From NCBI RefSeq assembly GCF_027533645.1, contig NZ_JAQAGY010000007.1, positions 1-64,000 on the forward strand: 64,000 nt of DNA, given 5' to 3'. The notes below the pieces were generated by a model, which saw only the letters and a program-made list of their open reading frames with translations, had not been told where the DNA came from and did no database searches. Numbering within the stretch: position 1 is the stretch's first letter; each line of letters starts with the position of its first letter. Below are positions 26,019 through 41,000 of the stretch, in pieces. Source of the stretch: Paenibacillus caseinilyticus. GTDB lineage: Bacteria > Bacillota > Bacilli > Paenibacillales > NBRC-103111. The position numbers were made by a program, and so were the translations under genes.

Positions 26019-29000
26019 TTAAGACAATACGGCTTTGCTGTGCGGCTGACTCTCCAGGATCGTACGGAGGATCTGCTTCAGCACCTTCGCGTTCTCCCCG
26101 ACATAACCTGCGTCGAGCAGCACATCGTGTGTGCCGATCACCTCATATTCCTCGTACCCGCCGAGCGCCGGCTGCTGCCAGAGCAGCTTGTCGGACGGCG
26201 TCTGCGCAGGACCTGCGGAAGCGCCCTCCGCGACCAGCGCGTGAATGGCGGCCCGAACTTCACCCGAGTTCACGAGTTCGTTGCGGTAGAGGGAGTAGAC
26301 GAGCATTTTGTTCTTGACCCGCTGTCTGTCGTCCGGTTCGGCCAGGAAAGCCTTGTACTGGTCCGCAATGCTGTCCAGTACCGCTTCCGCCACTTCTTCG
26401 AGCTGCTCCGGCGTCGACTCGTCCCGGGCTGTTTTCCGGAGGGCATCCACCATAATCAGATCGCTGACGCGGTGTCCGCGGCTCTCCATCGCCTTGGCTA
26501 CCTCGAATGCTAAGTTGCCGCCGAGCGAGTAGCCCAGGAAGACGTATGGCCCTTCACCCTGCAAGCCGGTGATCGCCTCCACATAGCGGTCCAGCATCTC
26601 CTGCCCCTGGAACCGGTCACCGATGAATTCGAGTCCGATCACTTCGGCCAAGCCTTCCAGCTCACGTGCCATCTCATAGTAGCCGAGCGCATAGCCGACC
26701 CGCGGCGGGAAGCAGAACACCTTGAGGTTTCCTCCTCCAGGGAAGCGGAGAATCTCCATATCTTCCCCATTCGCGTCCTGCTCGGCCTGCAGCTTGGAAA
26801 CCTCGAAAGCCATCTCTTCCACAGTAGGCCGGTTGAACACGGTCTGAAGCGGAAGCTGCACACCCATTACCGATTGGACCTTCTGGATGAGACCCAGCAC
26901 CTTCAGCGAATGGCCGCCGAGCTCGAAGAACGAATCCTTGACGCCGAGCTCCTGCACCCCGAGCACTTCGGACCAGATGCCCGCCAGCTGCGCTTCGGCC
27001 GGCGTGCGCGGCGCCACATAGTCCGCCCCGCTCCGCAGCAGGCTCTCCGGTGCCGGCAGCGCCTTGCGGTCGAGCTTGCCGTTCGGGTTCAGCGGCATCT
27101 GCGCCAGCTGGACGAAGGCGGTCGGGATCATGTATCCCGGCAGTCCGCCCGTCAGCGCCCCGCGCAGCTCGCCGGCAGCCAGCTCCCGTTCGGCTGTGAA
27201 GTACGCGCAGAGCTGATGGTGGCCGGCAGCGTCAGGCAGCGCCAGGACGACAGCCTCTTGGACGGCTGGCACCTTGAGGATCTGCGCTTCCACCTCGCCG
27301 AGTTCGATCCGGTAGCCACGGATCTTGACCTGGTGGTCGATCCGGCCGAGATACTCGATGTTGCCGTCCGGCAGCCACCGGGCAAGGTCGCCCGTGCGGT
27401 AGATCCGCTGTCCGGGCTTGTACGGATGGGCGATGAACTTCTCTGCCGTGAGGTCCGGACGGCCGTAGTAGCCCCGGGCCACCCCTTCGCCGGCGATGCA
27501 GAGCTCGCCCGGCACGCCGACCGGGGCGATACGTGAAGCCCCGTCCATCATCCACACCTGGACATTGGCATACGGCTTGCCGATCGGCACGTGCGTCAGG
27601 GACGCCGTTGCGCGGGTCGTCGTATACCGGGTCGCATAGACGGCTGCTTCCGTCGGTCCGTAGATGTTCTCGAGCACGGCGTTCGGCGATACCTGGTAGT
27701 ACGCTTCGACCAGCTTCGCCGGCAGCGTCTCCCCGCAGGCGAACAAGTATTTCAGGGTGGTGAAGCCTTCGATACCCGAGTCCTTCAGATGCTGTACGAG
27801 TACGCTAAGCATGGACGGCACGAGGTTGAGATGCGTAATGCGTCCCGCATCCACCGCGGCGAGCAGCGCCGCCGGATCTTTGTCCGCGCCCTGCGGCAGG
27901 ATGACCAGTGTTCCCTGCCCGAAGAACCAGCAGAAGAGCTCCGGTACCGAGAAGTCGAAGGTGAACGTCGTCTTGAGCAGGAAGCGGTCGCCCGCCAGCA
28001 TCGGGTATTCGGCTTCGAGCTGGCTCAGCGTATGCACCGCCGCCCGGTGCTCAATCATGACGCCCTTCGGCCGTCCCGTCGATCCCGAGGTGTAGATGAT
28101 ATACGCCAGGTGCTCCGGCCCCGCCGCCGGCTGCAGATCCGAGCCGTCCGGATCATAGGCCTGCGGATCGTCCAGGAGCACAAGCGCGCCTTCGAACGGG
28201 AAGCGGTCCTGCAAGCCGGCCTTCGTCAGGAGCAGCTTCGCCCCCGAGTCTTCCAGCATGTAGCGGATACGGTCCTCCGGGAATTCGGGATCGATCGGCA
28301 CATAAGCGCCGCCCGCTTTGAGGATGGCATGGATGCCGACGATCATCTCCGGCGACCGTTCGACCATGATGCCGACCGGCTGATCCGGTACGACGCCTTG
28401 GGCGCGCAGCGTGCGGGCCAGTCGGTTCGCCCGGCGGTGAAGCTCGCCGTATGTCATCTCCTGCTCCCCGTAGACGAGGGCTGTACGGTCAGGCGTGCGC
28501 GAGGCCTGGGCCTCGAACATGCCGTGGATGGTCACCTCCCTCGGATACGGCGCCGCCGTATCTCCCCATACGTCCATAATCTGATCTTTCTCCTCCGGCG
28601 TGATCAGTTCGAGTTCGTCGACGCGTATGCCCGGATCCGCCGCCACGCCTTCCAGAATTTGCGCCAAGTGCCCTTGGATCCGCTCCACGCTCTCCCGCTC
28701 GTAGACCCGGGCGTTATAGCGGTACAGCACTTGCATGTTCGCACCCGGAAGCACGATCAGGTTGAAGTCGTAATTCGTCTGCTCGAACATCTGCACATCG
28801 GTTATCTCGAATTCGGCGCCGTCGCCGGCTCCTTTTTCCTCCAGGTGTTCTTCCACCGGATAATTCTCGAACACCATGATATGCGAGAGCAGATCCTGCT
28901 TCTGCTCGCTCTGCGCCTGAATCTCGTAGATCGGATAGGAATCGTGCGCATGGCCTCCGAGGAAAAGCTCCTGCTGCCTCCTCATGACCTCGGCGAACGT

Positions 29001-32000
29001 ATCCCCCGCCTCGGTGCGCACCCGGACCGGCACGGTGTTGATGAAGAGGCCGACCATGCTCTCAATGCCCGGGATCTCCGCAGGCCTTCCGGATACGACG
29101 CTGCCGAAGACGACGTCCCTGCTGCCGTTGTAGCGCTGGAGCACGAGACCCCAGGCCGTCTGCATCAAGGTGTTCACCGTCACCTGGTACCGCTTCGCGG
29201 CGGCTTCCAGGCCGCGGGTCAGCTCCGAACCCAGCGTGAAGACCAGCTTCTCGGAGAGATACTCCCCTGCCGTTCCCGGCGTCTGCGGCAGCGCTTGAGG
29301 CAGCTTCGTCTGCTGCTCATAGCCTTCCAGATAGCCTCTCCAGTAAGCCGAAGCCGCCTCGTCGTCCTGTGCCTCCAGCCACTCGATATACCGGCTGTAC
29401 GGCACCGCCGCAGGGAGTTCCGGCACACGCTGCTCCCGGAGAGCCGCGTAAGTCTCGAACACTTCCTGGATCACGAGCGGCATGCACCAGCCGTCCATGA
29501 TGATGTGGTGGAAGCTCCAGAGCAGCAGGTATTCCTCGTCCGCCGTCCGCAGTACCGCCACTCGCAGCAGCGGATCCTCGGCGAGATCGAAGCCCTGCTT
29601 CTTATCCTGGAGGGCGAACGCTTCGATCTTCGCCTCCTTCTCTGCCTCGCCCAGACCGCGGAGGTCTTGGGTGAGGAAGCCGACCGGGCGTTCGCGGAAG
29701 ACGGCCTGTACGGGGTGTTCGCCCCAGCCGGCGAAGAAATTCGTGCGGAGCACGGCATGACGCCGGGTCAGCTCCCCGAAGCTCCTCTCGAAATCCGCCG
29801 CGTAGAAGCTGCCCTTGATCTCGAAGCGCGCCTGCTCGAAGTAAGCTTCGGAGCCGGGCTCCAGGAGGCTGTGAAACAGCATGCCCTTCTGCATCGGCGT
29901 CAGCTTGTAGATGTTCTCGATGGCGCCGATATGCCGTGTCCGCTCCTCCAGCTCGATGAGCTTCTCTTGCGTAACTTCGCGGAGCAGCACGTCGCTTGGG
30001 GTCAGCTCCGTCCGCTCTTGGCGTACGCAGTGGCCGATCACCTCGCTCAGGGCTTGTTGAAGCAGCCCCGCGAACCGGTCTGCCGTCTCGCGGAAGAACT
30101 GCCGGTTGTTGTAGCTTACCGAGAGCTGCAGCTCGCCGTCCGCGATGAGGCCGTTGATGCTAAGAGCCTGGTGCTGCTGCGTCCGGCCGCTGACGTCGGA
30201 GCCTGTAGGGTAAGGGGATACCTGCAGACCGCTGCCGGCCAGATCCTGGTCGAACTGCCCCAGGTAGTTGAAGGTAATCTCCGGCTCGGCCTGGCCGAAG
30301 GAATCCCCGGCGGCTCCGCTTAGATACTTCAGAATGCCGTACCCGACGCCCTTATTCGGGATGCGGCGCAGCCCTTCCTTCACCCGCTTGATGCGGTCGC
30401 CGATCGGGAGTCCTGCCTCCATGTCCAGCACGACAGGGTATTGGCTTGTGAACCAGCCTACCGTGCGAGAGATGTCCAGCTCCGGCACGACCGGTTCCCG
30501 CCCGTGCCCTTCAAGGGTCACGCCTACGCGGCTGCTGCCGGTCCATGCCTGCACCGCCATGCCGAGCGCGGTCAGCAAGAGATCGTTCGCTTCCGTCGTA
30601 TAAGCGCGGTGCGCGCCTCTTAAGAACTGCTCCGTCTCTTCGCGGCTCAGACGTACCGTGACGGCCTCGCTGTCCTGTACGAGCCGCTCGCCGTCAGGTC
30701 GATCCTTCGGCAGAGGCTCGAAGCCTTCGCCCAGGGCGCTCTCCCAGAACGTCCGCTCAGCTTCCGCTTCCGGACGGGACGCATACCGCACAAGCCCTTC
30801 AGCCCAGGCTTGGTACGAATCGGTCTTCGGCGGCAGCGACACCGGCTCACCCCGCAGAGCTTGCCCATAGCCTTCGGCGAGATCCTCGAAGAGAATCCGC
30901 CACGACACGCCGTCGACCGCCAAGTGATGGATGACGATGAGCAGGTGGTCCCCGTCATGGCAGCGGAACAGACCAAGCTTGAGAAGCGGCCCTTCTTCAA
31001 GGGAGATGCTCCGCTGGATCGCATCAGCATAGGCGGAGACCGCCGCCCCCGGATCTTCCTCCGTCCGCAGATCATAAGACGCGAGGCTGTAGAATTCGCC
31101 CTCGGCAAGGCCGCGGTTCCACGCTTCATAGCCGTGCTCCCCTTGCCGGAGCACAAGACGCAGGGCGTCATGATGTTCGGCAAGCTTCCGGAGCACCGCA
31201 GCCAGCGCTTCGGCGTCGAAGCCATCAGGGCTGTACAGCATCACCGATTGGTTGAAGTGATGCGGCTCGGCCGGTGCTTGGTCCAAGAACCAGCGCTGTG
31301 CCGGCGTCAAGGTCACTTCCCCGCTCACCGGGCCTTGGTCGGCGATCCGGAGGACGGCTTGAACCCGCGGAGCGAGCTCCGCGACCGTCGGATGGGCGAA
31401 CAGATCCTTCATCTCCAGCTTGTAGCCGGCCTGCAGCAGCCGGGAGGAGACTTGAATCGACTTGATCGAATCGCCGCCGAGCTCGAAGAAATTGTCATGG
31501 ATGCCGATCTGCGCCGCGCCGAGCACGCCCTGCCATACGGCGGCCAGGATACGCTCGGGCTCTGTACGAGGAGCGGTGTAAGCCGCCCCGGATCTTACGC
31601 CCGCGCTCGGCGCCGGAAGCGCCTTGCGGTCCAGCTTGCCGTTCGGCGTCAGCGGCATGGCTTCCAGCTGCACGAAGTACGACGGGATCATATAGCCGGG
31701 GAGTTCGCCGGCCAGCCGGCTTCTCAGCTCGCTGACGGCCAGTTCCCGGCCGGCCGTGAAGTAGGCGCAGAGCGCCTTCTGTCCGGCTTCGTCTTCCCAA
31801 GCGACGGCGACCGCTTCTTCCACGAGCGGAAGCTCCAGCAGCTTCGCCTCGACCTCGCCGAGCTCGATCCGGTAACCGCGGATCTTGACCTGGTGGTCGA
31901 TCCGCCCCAGGTATTCGATCGTGCCGTCCGGCAGACGCCGGGCCAAGTCGCCCGTGCGGTACATGCGGGTTCCCGGCGAGAACGGATTCGGTACGAACTT

Positions 32001-35000
32001 CTCCTCCGTGAGCTCAGGCCGGTTCCAGTAGCCGCGGGCTACGCCATCGCCGCCGATATACATCTCTCCGGCCACGCCCGCCGGCACGAGGCGGCGCTGC
32101 GCGTCCAGGATGTGGATGTCCACGTTGGCGGCAGGCACACCGATCGGCACAGACTCCCGCGTATCGGCCTGGGGATCGTAGCGGTGAATCATGCAGCCGA
32201 CGACCGTCTCGGTCGGGCCGTATTCGTTGTAGATCTCGACATGGCCGCCGAAGAGCTCCGTGACCGTCCGCGACAGATGCGTCGTCAGGTTCTCCCCGCC
32301 CACGATCAGCTTGCGGATGCGCGGGGCTGCCGGCAGGCTCATCTCCTTGAGCAGGCCCAGATGGGTCGGCGTCAGCTTGAGGATGTCGACGGCATTCTCC
32401 CGCACGATATGCTGGACGATCTCCGCCTTGTCGATGCCTTCGTAGATCCGCACCGTTCCTCCGCTGAGCAGCGGAGTGAAAATCGAAGTCACCGTCAGGT
32501 CGAACGAGATCGATGAGTAGAGCGGGAACGTCAGCGGCTCACCGCCGGTGTAGGCATCCATCGCCCACCAGATGTAATTCACGAGGCCCTGATGGGTGAT
32601 CATGGTGCCTTTGGGCCGGCCTGTCGTACCCGAAGTATAGATCAGATACACCAGATCGTCCGGCTTCACCTCGGCCTCTGGGCTTACCGCCTCGCCGACG
32701 TACATCTGCGGATCGTCGAGCTCCAGACGGACTCCGTCGAATGGGGCCAGTCCCGCCAGATGGCTCTGGGTCAGCAGAATCCGGGCGCCGCAATCCTCCA
32801 GGATATACTGGATCCGATCCTGCGGGTATTCCGGATCGATCGGTACATAGGCTCCTCCTGCTTTGAGCACGCCGAGTATGGCGACGAGCAGCTCCAGGGA
32901 ACGGTCCGCGAGCAGGCCGACGGCCTGTTCGCTCCGCAGACCTTGGGCCCGCAGCGCAGTGGCCAGCCGATTCGCCTGTTCGTCGAGCTCGCGGTAGGTC
33001 ATTCGTCCGCTTCCGCTGACGGCGGCAAGGGCATCCGGCGTCCGGCGCGCCTGCGCTTCGAACAGACGGTGAATCGCCTGCTCCCGCGGGTAGGCCGCAC
33101 GGGCTCCCGAAGCGAGGCCGAACAGCTGCGCGCGCTCCTCAGCAGTGACGAGCTCGAGCTCGCCCACCGGACGCTCCGGCCGTGCCGCCGTCTGTTCCAG
33201 CATATGCAGCAGATGCCCACCGATCCGCTCGATGGCCGCCGGCTCGTAGGCAAGCGCATTGTACCGGATGCATACCCGGATGTCCCCGCCCGGGATGACG
33301 ATCAGGTTGAAGTCGTAGTTCGTCTGCTCGAACATGCGGAAGTCTGCTACCTCCAGCGACTCGCTGTCCGCGCCGCCTTGCTCCACCTGCTCTTCCAGCG
33401 GGTAATTTTCAAAGATCATGATATGCGACAGCAGATCCTGCTTCTGGGCGGTCCTGCCTTGAATCTCGTAGAGCGGATGCGTGTCGTAAGCGCGGCCCGC
33501 CAGGGACTGGGCTTGCACGCGCCGGAGCACGTCGGCGAAGGCTTCGTCTTCCGAGGCCTGTACGCGGACCGGCACCGTGTTGATGAAGAGGCCGACCATG
33601 CTTTCGATGCCCGGGATCTCCGCCGGTCTGCCCGACACCACGCTGCCGAAGACGACATCCGTGCTGTCGTTATACCGCTGGAGGATGATCCCCCAAGCCG
33701 TCTGCATGAGCGTGTTGACGGTCACCCCGTGCCGCTTCGCGGCAAGCTCGAGTCTGCCCGTCAGTTCCTCGCCGAGACCGATGGCATGCTCCTGCAGATC
33801 ATAGCTCTGAGAACCGGCCTGCGCCGCCTTGGCACTCCCTGCCGGCAGCGCCGTCTGTCCTTCGTAGCCTTCGAGATAGCGGCTCCAGTACGATGCCGCT
33901 TCTTCGCTGTCCTGCGCCTCCAGCCATTCGATATACCGGCTGTACGGATGGGCCGCAGGCAGGGCGGGCTGTCTGTTCTGACGCAGCGCGGAGTAGTGCT
34001 CGAAGAGCTCCTGCGTGATGATCGGAATGCACCAGCCGTCGACGATGATGTGGTGGAAGCTCCACAGCACGCGGCAGCGGTCGTCCGCCGTCTGCACAAC
34101 CGCCACCCGCATCAGCGGGTCTTCGTCCAGCCGGAAGCCGCGGGCCATATCGTCCGCCGCATAGGCGGCGAAGGCCGCTTCCTGCTCCTGCGGAGTCTGC
34201 CCGCGCAGATCCAAGACCGTCTGCGGGATCGGGCGCTCCTTGAATACCACTTGCAAGGACTGATCCCCGAACCCGCTGAAGAAATTCGTCCGCAGGACGG
34301 CATGTCTGCATGCCAGCGCCTGGAAGCTCTCCGCGAACGTCTGCGCATCGAAGGCGCCGTGAAGCTCGAACGAAGCCTGCTCGAAGTACGAGGAAGAACC
34401 CGGATGAAGCAGGCTGTGGAACAGCATGCCCTGCTGCATCGGCGTCAGCTTGTACACATCCTCGATCTCGCCGAGATGGGCCGTCTCTGCGGTCAACCGC
34501 TCCAGCTCGCCGATCGACAAGCCCCGGAAGAGAACATCGCTCGGCGTCAGCTGCGGCTGCTCCTGCGCCGCGCAGTGGCGGATCACCTCGCTGAGACTCG
34601 ACTGCAGCAGGGATGCCAGCGACTCCACCGTCTCCCTGCGGTATTGCTTGCTGCTGTAGGTGATCGACAGCGAGAGCTCCCCGCCGGCGATCATGCCGTT
34701 GAGATCCAAGGCATAATGCAGCGGCGTCTGATCTCCCAGCGCTTGGCCTGCGGAGTAAGGAGAAAGCTGCAGGGCATTGCCGTCGAGATCCTGGTCGAAC
34801 TGTCCGAGATAGTTGAAGGAGATCTCCGGCTCGGCCGTGAAGCCTGCATCGCCGGTTCCCGGTGCGGCCAAGTACTTCAGAAGCCCGTAGCCGATGCCTT
34901 TGTTCGGTACCGCCCGCAGCCCTTCTTTCACCTGCTTGATGGTGGCGGAGAGCTCCCCGGCATGCCCGAGGTCCAGCAGGACCGGATACTGGGTGGTGAA

Positions 35001-38000
35001 CCAGCCGACGGTACGGGTGGTGTCGAGCCCCGGAACGATCGGCTCGCGTCCGTGTCCCTCGAGATTCACGAGCACCCGCTGGAGGCCCGACCACTCCCGG
35101 ACCGCCATGCCGAGCGCGGTCAGGAGCAGGTCGTTCGTCTCCGTATGGTACGCCCGGTTCGCCCGGCGCAAGAGCAGCTCGGTCTCTTCCGCGGACCATG
35201 CGACCGTCACCGCATCACTGTCACGGATCGTCCCCGCTTCCTCCGCCGTATCCTTCGGCAGCGGGGCAAGCTCTGCCTTCTCCGTGGTGCTCCAGAAGGC
35301 CCGCTCCCGGTCAAGCGCCTCGCCAGCGGCATACTGTGCCGCCTGCTGCGACCACAGCAAGAACGAATCGGTCTTGTGCGGAAGCGCAATCTCCTTCCCG
35401 GCCAGCGCCTGCTCGTAACCCGCCGCGAGATCCTCGAAGAGAATGCGCCAGGAGACGCCGTCGACGACCAGGTGATGAATAGCGATCAGCAGATGGTCGC
35501 CGTCCGCGGCGCGGAACAGACCCAGCTTCAGCAGCGGCCCCTTCTCCAGATGGAAGCCCCTCTGGATCTCGTCCGCCTTGGCTTCCACGGCGGCTGCGGC
35601 ATCCTCGCAACCGCGTACGTCGGTCACCTCCAGGGTATAGAGCTCCCCTTCGGCCGCTCCCCGGTTCCATGCCTCGTACCCGCCGTCCACGGCGCGGAAC
35701 GACATGCGCAGCGCGTCATGATGCCAGGCAAGCTTCGTCATCGTCTGCCGGAGCGCCGCTTCGTCGAACCCGTCCGTCCGGTGCAGCATGACGGCATGGT
35801 TGTAATGGTGCGGCTGCGCCGTGTGGCGCTCGAAGAACCACCGCTGGATCGGCATGAGCTCCGCCTTGCCCTGGATCTCGCCCTGCTCTGCCATGCGGCC
35901 TGCCGCCTGAAGGAACGGGCTCAGCTCCGCAATCGTCGGATATTTGAAGAGATCCTTCATCTCCAGCTTGTATCCGGCCTGGAACAGCCGGGAAGACACC
36001 TGGATCGCCTTGATGGAATCCCCGCCGAGATCGAAGAAGTGGTCGTGGATCCCGACCTGCCGCACTCCGAGCACACTCTGCCATACGGCTGCCAGCGCTT
36101 CTTCGGCCGCCGTCCCGGGCGGCGCGTAAGCCGCGCCTGTCGCGAGGCCGGCGCTAGGGGCCGGCAGCGCCCTGCGGTCCAGCTTGCCGTTCGGCGTCAG
36201 AGGCATCTGCTCCATCTGCACGAAGTAAGATGGAATCATATATCCCGGCAGCTCGGCTGCCAAGGCTTGCCTCAGCTCGGCCGGCGTCAATGCCCGCTCC
36301 GCCGTGAAGTAGGCAGCGAGCGCCTTCTGTCCGCTGCCGTCTTCGGCCGCCAGCACGACGGCTTCCCTGACCGCCGGGGCGCGGAGCAGCTTCGCTTCCA
36401 CTTCGCCCAGCTCGATCCGGTAGCCCCGGATTTTGACTTGCTGGTCGATCCGGCCCAGGTATTCGATCGTGCCGTCCGGCAGCCACCGCGCCAGGTCTCC
36501 GGAACGGTATACCCGCTCACCCGCCGCCAGCGGATGATCGGTGAACTTCTCGCTCGTCAGCTCCGGCCGGTTCAGGTAGCCGCGCGCCAGGCCGTCACCG
36601 GCGATATAGAGCTCTCCCGGGATGCCGACCGGCTGCGGACGCCGCTGTCCGTCGAGAATGTACGCCTGCAGCGTCGGAATCGCGGTCCCGATATTGCTGC
36701 GTCCCGCCGCGATCTCGGCTTCCGTGATTTCTTTGTAGGTGACGTGCACGGTCGTTTCGGTAATCCCATACATGTTGATGAGCTGCACATGCGGGTACTT
36801 CGCTCTCCAATCCCGCAGCAGGGCCGGGCTCAGCGCCTCCCCGCCGAAGACGATCATGCGCAGGCCGAGCTCGGCTGTGCCGCGGCCCAGTTCCTCCTGC
36901 ATGAGCTGGTAGAAGTACGTAGGTGTCTGGTTGAGGATCGTGACCTTCTGCTCCTGAAGCAGACGACGGAACCCTTCGGGGCTCTTCGCGGTCATGGCCG
37001 GCACGATCACGAGACGGCCGCCGTTCAGCAGCGCGCCGTACATCTCCCAGACGGAGAAGTCGAAGCAGAACGAGTGGAACAGCGTCCACGTGTCCTCCGG
37101 ACCAAAATCGAACAGATTGCGGTCGTTGAAGAGCAGCCGCACCACGTTGCGGTGTTCGATCAGCGTCCCCTTCGGCCTTCCCGTCGTGCCGGACGTGTAG
37201 ATAACATACGCCAGGTTCTCCGGTCCGGCCGCCACTTCCAGGTTCTCTGCCTCCGGGCCTTCGGACACCGTGCCGGACAGATCCAGGATGGTCCCGGTGA
37301 AGAAGGACACAAGGTCCGCCTGATGAGGCTGCGCCAGCAGCAGTCCGGCCCCCGAATCTTCGAGCATGAAGCGGATGCGGTCTTCCGGATAGTCCGGATC
37401 GACCGGAACATAGGCCCCGCCGGCCTTCAGAATAGCCAGAATGCCGACGACCGTCTCCACGGACCTCTCCGCAAGAATCCCGACGAGTCCGTCCGGCTGG
37501 AGGCCGTGTTCCTTCAGCCTGCGGGCCAATACGTTCGCCCGTCCGCTCAGCTCGCCGTAGGTTAACGACACTTCTTCGCAGACGACCGCCACCGCCTGCG
37601 GCGTACGGGCGGCCTGTTCCTCGAACAGCCCGTGGATCGTCTTCTCCCGCGGATAATCTGCCGGAGCGGCGCTCCAGAATTCGGCCAACCGCGCTTTCTC
37701 CTGCGGTGTGACGATATCGATGGCCGCCAGCGTTCCTTGCGGATTCGCTGCCGCGGTACGGAGCAGCTGTGCAAAGTGGCCGGCCATCCGCTCGGCCGTC
37801 TCCCGCTTGAAGATGGCGGTCGCATATTCGATTGTGCACTCCAGAGCATCCCCGGCTTCGGTGACGGTGAGCGTCAGATCGAACTTCGCCGCCGGATGGC
37901 TATTGCCGTAAGGCGTGAAGCGCAGCCCCTCGATCTCCTGTTCGCCCTGCTCCGTATTCTGGAGCACGAGCATCGTATCGAAGAGCGGATTGCGGCTGAG

Positions 38001-41000
38001 GTCCCGCTGCAGCTGCAGCTTCTCCACGAGCTCCTCTAACGGGTAATCCCCGTTCTCGAAGGCCTTCAGCGCCGTTTCTTTCACTTCCTGCAGATAGGCG
38101 GCGAAGGACTTGTCCCCTTCTGGATACGTACGCAGCGCGAGCGTGCCGACGAACATCCCGATGAGCCCCTGCAGATCCGCATGGGACCGGCCGGCTACCG
38201 GCGAACCCACGATAATGTCGTCCTGGCCGGTGTACTTGTGCAGCAGCGCCGTATACGCGGCGAGCAGCACCATGTACAGGGTGGAGCCGGATGCCGCGGC
38301 AAGCTCCTGCAGCGAACGGCTCAGTTCGGAGTCGAGGCGGAAGGCGATCCGGTCGCCCGCGAAGCTGCGTACGGCCGGCCGCACTTCATCCCCCGGCAGA
38401 TCCAGCACCGGCAGGCTGCCGCGGAAGGCTTCGAGCCAGTAGGCCTGCTGCGACTGAAGTCGCCCGCTGCCGAGCTGCTCCTGCTGCCATACCGCATAAT
38501 CCTTGTATTGGATCCGCAGCGGCGGCAGCTCCTCCCCTTGATAGAGGCGGATGAATTCTTCCACAAGCAGGTTCATCGAGACGCCGTCGGAGACGATATG
38601 ATGCATATCGAACAAGAGCAGGTGGCGCTCCGCCGAGAGCCGGATGAGTCCGGCGCGCAGCAGCGGGGCTGTGCCCAAGTCGAAGGCTTGCACGAACCCG
38701 CGGACCGCGCTTTGCGCCTCCTCCTCGCCAAGCTCCTCGTAATTCAGGGTGAACGGCACCTCCGCCAGCACCTGCTGCACCGGCTCCCCGTTCACAGTGA
38801 GGAAACGGGTGCGCAGCGAGTCGTGGCGGCGGATCAGCGCACGGAACGCTTCTTCCATCCGTCCGCGGTCCAAGGCTCCTTCCACTTGAAGCACGCCCGG
38901 CATATTATAGCTGAGCTCCCCGCCTTCGAGCTGGCTCAGAATGAACAGCCGCTTCTGGGCTGAGGACACAGGATAATACTCCCTGGCGCCAGCGGCCGGT
39001 ATATCGGAGGCCGCCTCGGCATCCCGCTGTTCCAGCACCCCGGCCAGCGCTTCGATCGTAGGCGACTGGAATACCTCTCGCAGACTGACCTCGCGGTTCA
39101 GCTCCTTACGGATTCGCGTGACGAGCAGGGCTGCCCGCAGCGAATGCCCGCCGAGGTCGAAGAAATTATCCTGCACCCCGATGTTCTTCACGCCGAGAAC
39201 CTCCTGCCAGAGGACGGCCAGCTCACGCTCGGCCGCCGTTCTAGGGGCGGTAAAGGCTTCTTCGGCAGACGCGCGGTCTACAGGCGAAGGCAGCGCCCTG
39301 CGGTCGACTTTGCCGTTCGGCGTCAGCGGCATGCCCCCGAGCTGAACGAAGTACGTCGGGATCATATACCCCGGCACGGCGTCCGCGAGCGCTTCCCGCA
39401 GCTCGCCTGCGGCGAGTTGGCGCTCTGCCACGAAGTAAGCGCAGAGGTCCTTCTGCCCGTCAGGGTCTTGGTGAGCCGTAACCACAGCTTCCTTGACCGA
39501 CGGCAGCCGGAGCAGCTGTGCTTCCACCTCGCCGAGTTCAATCCGGTAACCCCGGATTTTGACTTGTTGGTCGATGCGGCCGAGGTATTCGATCGTCCCG
39601 TCCGGAAGCCATCGGGCCAGATCCCCGGTCCGGTACATGCGCTCGCCGGCTGCGAACGGATTCGCTGCGAACTTCTCCGCCGTCAGGTCAGGGCGCTCGT
39701 GGTAGCCTCTTGCGAGTCCGATCCCGGCCACGCAGAGCTCGCCGGCTGCGCCGACGGGCTGCAAGCTGCCGCGCTCATCGACGATATACACGCGGTGGTT
39801 GGCAACAGGACGGCCGATCGTAACGACCTCCACAGCCGACTCGTCGTCCGGGGCGGACCATACCGTGGTGCAGATGGAGTCTTCGGTCGGCCCGTAAGCG
39901 TTGAAGTAACGCACATGTCCCTTCCACTTCCCGATCAGCTCAGGAGAAGCGGCCGAGCCCGCCGTGAGCAGGCATCTCAGCGACGGCAGACGCTGCGGCT
40001 CCAGGTAGGTCGCATAGGCCGGCGGCAGGGTCGCGACGGTGATGCCGTTGTCCGTCAGGAACGACTCGAAGGAAGCATAGTTCAAGATGACCTCCGGCAG
40101 CGGAATATACAAGGCCGCTCCGCTGCTCAGCGTCATGAGCAGTTCCGAAGCCGAAGCGTCGAACGACAGGCTCGCGAACTGCACGACGCGGTCCTGCTCC
40201 GTCAAGCCGAAGAGCTCCCGGTACACCTGGGCTGCATTGCACAGGCCGCGGTGTTCGACCTCTACGCCCTTCGGACGGCCGGTTGTACCCGACGTATAGA
40301 TGATATAAGCGAGATCGTCCGGCCCGGCTCCGTCCGCCGGTGTGGAAGTATCGTCACTGTACGACGAAGCTTCGTCGAGGAACAGGTGCGGGCCCTGCCA
40401 TCCGGCACGCTCCCGCAGACCGCTCTGCGTCAGGAGCAGCTTCGCTCCCGAATCGCCGAGCATGTAGGCGATCCGCTCTTCCGGATACTCGGGATCGATC
40501 GGCACGTACGCGCCGCCGGCCTTCAGGATGCCGTAGACGCCGACCACCATCTCGAGCGACCGCCCTACGAGCAATCCGACCGGATCGCCGGTCTTCACGC
40601 CCAGGGAGCGGAGCTTGTGCGCCAGCCTGTTGGCCCTCTCTTGGAGCTCGCCGTAGGTCAGGCTGTGCTGACCGCAGATCACCGCTGCGGCATCCGGCGT
40701 ACGCGCGGCCTGCTCCTCGAAGAGGCCGTGGTAGGTGGTGCGGTCCGGATAGCCGGCCGCCGTAGCTCCCCACACGTCCAGGATGAGCTCCCGCTCCTGC
40801 GGCGTAATCAGCTCCAGGTCATCCACCCGGATGCCCGGGTCTGCTGCGATCTGTTCGAGAAGATGGACCAGATGGCCCCGGATGCGGTCGACATCCTTCC
40901 GGTCGTAGACGAGCGCGTTGTATTGGAAATGCAGCGCCATGTCTTCTCCGGGCAGCACGATCAGGTTGAAATCGTAGTTGGACTGCTCGAGCAGCGCGGC

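Noticed and set aside
32592-37565. Plus-strand open frame of 1657 codons inside the NRPS gene, and a similar one at 39144-43136
   Set aside because: They are antisense to fusA, in a fixed phase to its codons; GC-rich third positions remove stop codons on the other strand. Their translations are Arg/His/Leu-rich with no domain.
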